This document shows positions 4,514 to 5,582 of a DNA stretch of 5,582 nt, piece after piece; positions within the stretch are counted from its first letter, which is position 1; each line of letters begins with the position of its first letter. The notes under the pieces are model-generated. The model was given only the letters and a program-made list of their open reading frames with translations, made no database searches and was not told the origin of the DNA. The stretch comes from an uncultured Tissierellia bacterium (GTDB lineage Bacteria > Bacillota > Clostridia > Tissierellales > Peptoniphilaceae), in the NCBI GenBank assembly GCA_902489145.1, contig CABTYV010000067.1, positions 1 to 5,582 on the forward strand. The letters are read 5' to 3'. The position numbers and the translations under genes are program-made.

Positions 4514-5582
4514 CTACGAAAATAATTTTTGAACGGCTGCTTTTACCTGATCCTCATCGGCTAGATACGGCAGGGTAATGTGGCCCTCTTCCTGATTGCG
4601 GTTCCACTCTGCCGCCACTTCCATGGCGTGCTCGTTGCGGGCCCAGGATCTTCTGGCCACCCCGCCCATCACGTCCCAGGACAGGGAGAGGCGAATGATC
4701 TCATCCACTTTTTCCGATCCGTCCAGGAGCAAGCCGAAGCCGCCGTTGATGGACTTGCCCACGCCGACGCCGCCGCCGTTGTGGAGGGCAATGTAGGTCA
4801 TGCCCCGCGCTGCATTGCCCGCATAGCACTGCACCGCCATATCCGCACAGACATTGGATCCGTCCCGAACATTGGAGGTCTCGCGGAAGGGGGAATCCGT
4901 CCCGGATACGTCATGATGGTCGCGGCCAATCATGACCGGGCCAATCTTCCCTTCCCGGACCAGCTTGTTGAAGGCCAGGGCGATGTTGACCCGGCCCGCT
5001 TCATCCTGATACAGGATCCGCGCCTGCGTCCCCACCACGAGGCGGTTCTTCTCCGCGTCGCGAATCCAGTTGTAATTGTCTCGATCCTGGTAGCGGCGGT
5101 TGGGATCAATGGCCTCCATAGCCGCCCGATCCGTCGCGATCAGATCTTCATGCTTGTTGGACAGGCAGACCCAACGGAAGGGGCCATAGCCATAGTCAAA
5201 GAGCAGGGGGCCCATGATATCTTCAACATAGGAGGGCCAGATGAAGCCGTCCTTGTCGTCCACCCCGTTGCGGGAGATTTCTTTGACCCCGGCATCATAA
5301 ATGGCCTTCATAAAGGAGTTGCCATAGTCGAAGAAATAGGTGCCACGCGCCGTCAGCGCTTTGATCAGGCGGAAATGCTGCTTTAAGGTATCATCGACCA
5401 GCTTGATGAACTGGTCCTGATCCTCCGCCAGCATGCGGGTCCGTTCCTCAAAGCTCAGGCCCACCGGGCAATAGCCCCCCTCATGGGCGTTGTGGCAGGA
5501 GGTCTGGTCGGACAGGAGGTCCACCGGAATCTCATGCTCCACAATATAGTCCAGAAGATCCACGATATTGCCATGGTAGGCA
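4514..5582 (-). CDS. hutU: Urocanate hydratase (urocanase), long type, C-terminal part cut by the window edge
   Basis: This is the C-terminal part, about 355 residues, of urocanase, which uses tightly bound NAD+ to hydrate urocanate to 4-imidazolone-5-propionate, step two of histidine breakdown. The frame stays open to the right edge (AYHGNI precedes VDLLDYIVEH), so the GTG at 5563 is internal, not a start. The family's long form is about 670 residues, so nearly half is missing, including the NAD-binding glycine motif. Visible blocks, numbered from that Val, are DLLSDQTSCHNAHEGGYCPV (15-34), FDYGN (78-82), YGPFRWVCLSN (126-136), VVGTQARILY (176-185), GRDHHDVSGTDSPFRETSN (213-231), LHNGGGVGVGKSINGGFG (260-277) and WDVMGGVARRSWARNEHA (296-313). 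These match the animal-like long urocanases (such as human UROC1, from memory) rather than the 550-residue Bacillus/Pseudomonas form, which has an ARICW motif and LHHGGGVGMG instead. It stops with TAG, 90 nt before gctA. Confidence 0.95.
   Translation of the reverse strand, partial: AYHGNIVDLLDYIVEHEIPVDLLSDQTSCHNAHEGGYCPVGLSFEERTRMLAEDQDQFIKLVDDTLKQHFRLIKALTARGTYFFDYGNSFMKAIYDAGVKEISRNGVDDKDGFIWPSYVEDIMGPLLFDYGYGPFRWVCLSNKHEDLIATDRAAMEAIDPNRRYQDRDNYNWIRDAEKNRLVVGTQARILYQDEAGRVNIALAFNKLVREGKIGPVMIGRDHHDVSGTDSPFRETSNVRDGSNVCADMAVQCYAGNAARGMTYIALHNGGGVGVGKSINGGFGLLLDGSEKVDEIIRLSLSWDVMGGVARRSWARNEHAMEVAAEWNRNQEEGHITLPYLADEDQVKAAVQKLFS

Noticed and set aside
4580..5386. A 268-codon plus-strand open frame opposite hutU
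   Set aside because: Antisense to urocanase, whose conserved motifs fully explain the stretch.
5561..5563. GTG as the start of a short urocanase
   Set aside because: The reading frame stays open upstream to the window edge with family-like residues (GNI before VDLLDYIVEH), so the gene is cut by the window, not truncated.

Overview
The window holds part of one minus-strand gene cluster for anaerobic histidine/glutamate fermentation. Its moderately high GC (estimated by eye in the mid-to-upper 50s percent), strong Gram-positive-type Shine-Dalgarno sites, and protein families best known from Acidaminococcus, Clostridium and Fusobacterium suggest an anaerobic, amino-acid-fermenting Bacillota (Clostridia or Negativicutes-like). 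I cannot name a genus from the sequence.

In transcription order (right to left) the layout is: the 3' part of hutU (urocanate hydratase, long type, cut by the right edge); a 90-nt gap with a perfect 10-bp inverted repeat; gctA and gctB (glutaconate CoA-transferase subunits A and B); hgdA and hgdB (2-hydroxyglutaryl-CoA dehydratase alpha and beta); and the first 25 codons of hgdC (the ATP-dependent activator of the dehydratase), cut by the left edge. From gctA onward the genes are almost touching (gaps of 21 and 14 nt, a 1-nt overlap, then 19 nt), each with its own Shine-Dalgarno site, so they look like one operon. hutU may be read with them or may be partly insulated by the inverted repeat. 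I see no RNA gene, mobile element or CRISPR array, and the only non-coding stretch over 30 nt is the 90-nt hutU-gctA gap.

The genes make biochemical sense together. Urocanase is step two of histidine breakdown, which ends in glutamate. In the hydroxyglutarate pathway, glutamate becomes 2-oxoglutarate and then (R)-2-hydroxyglutarate. GctAB attaches CoA, HgdC injects a high-energy electron into HgdAB at the cost of ATP, and HgdAB removes water to give glutaconyl-CoA. A decarboxylase (Gcd), not seen here, would then make crotonyl-CoA for fermentation to acetate and butyrate.

This is a known pathway rather than an undescribed system. The points worth a second look are the gene order (hutU directly upstream, no gcdA between gctB and the hgd genes, hgdC last), a compact HgdA with a Lys-rich N-terminal extension encoded by an in-phase slippery A-tract, two supported TTG starts, and the inverted repeat after hutU.
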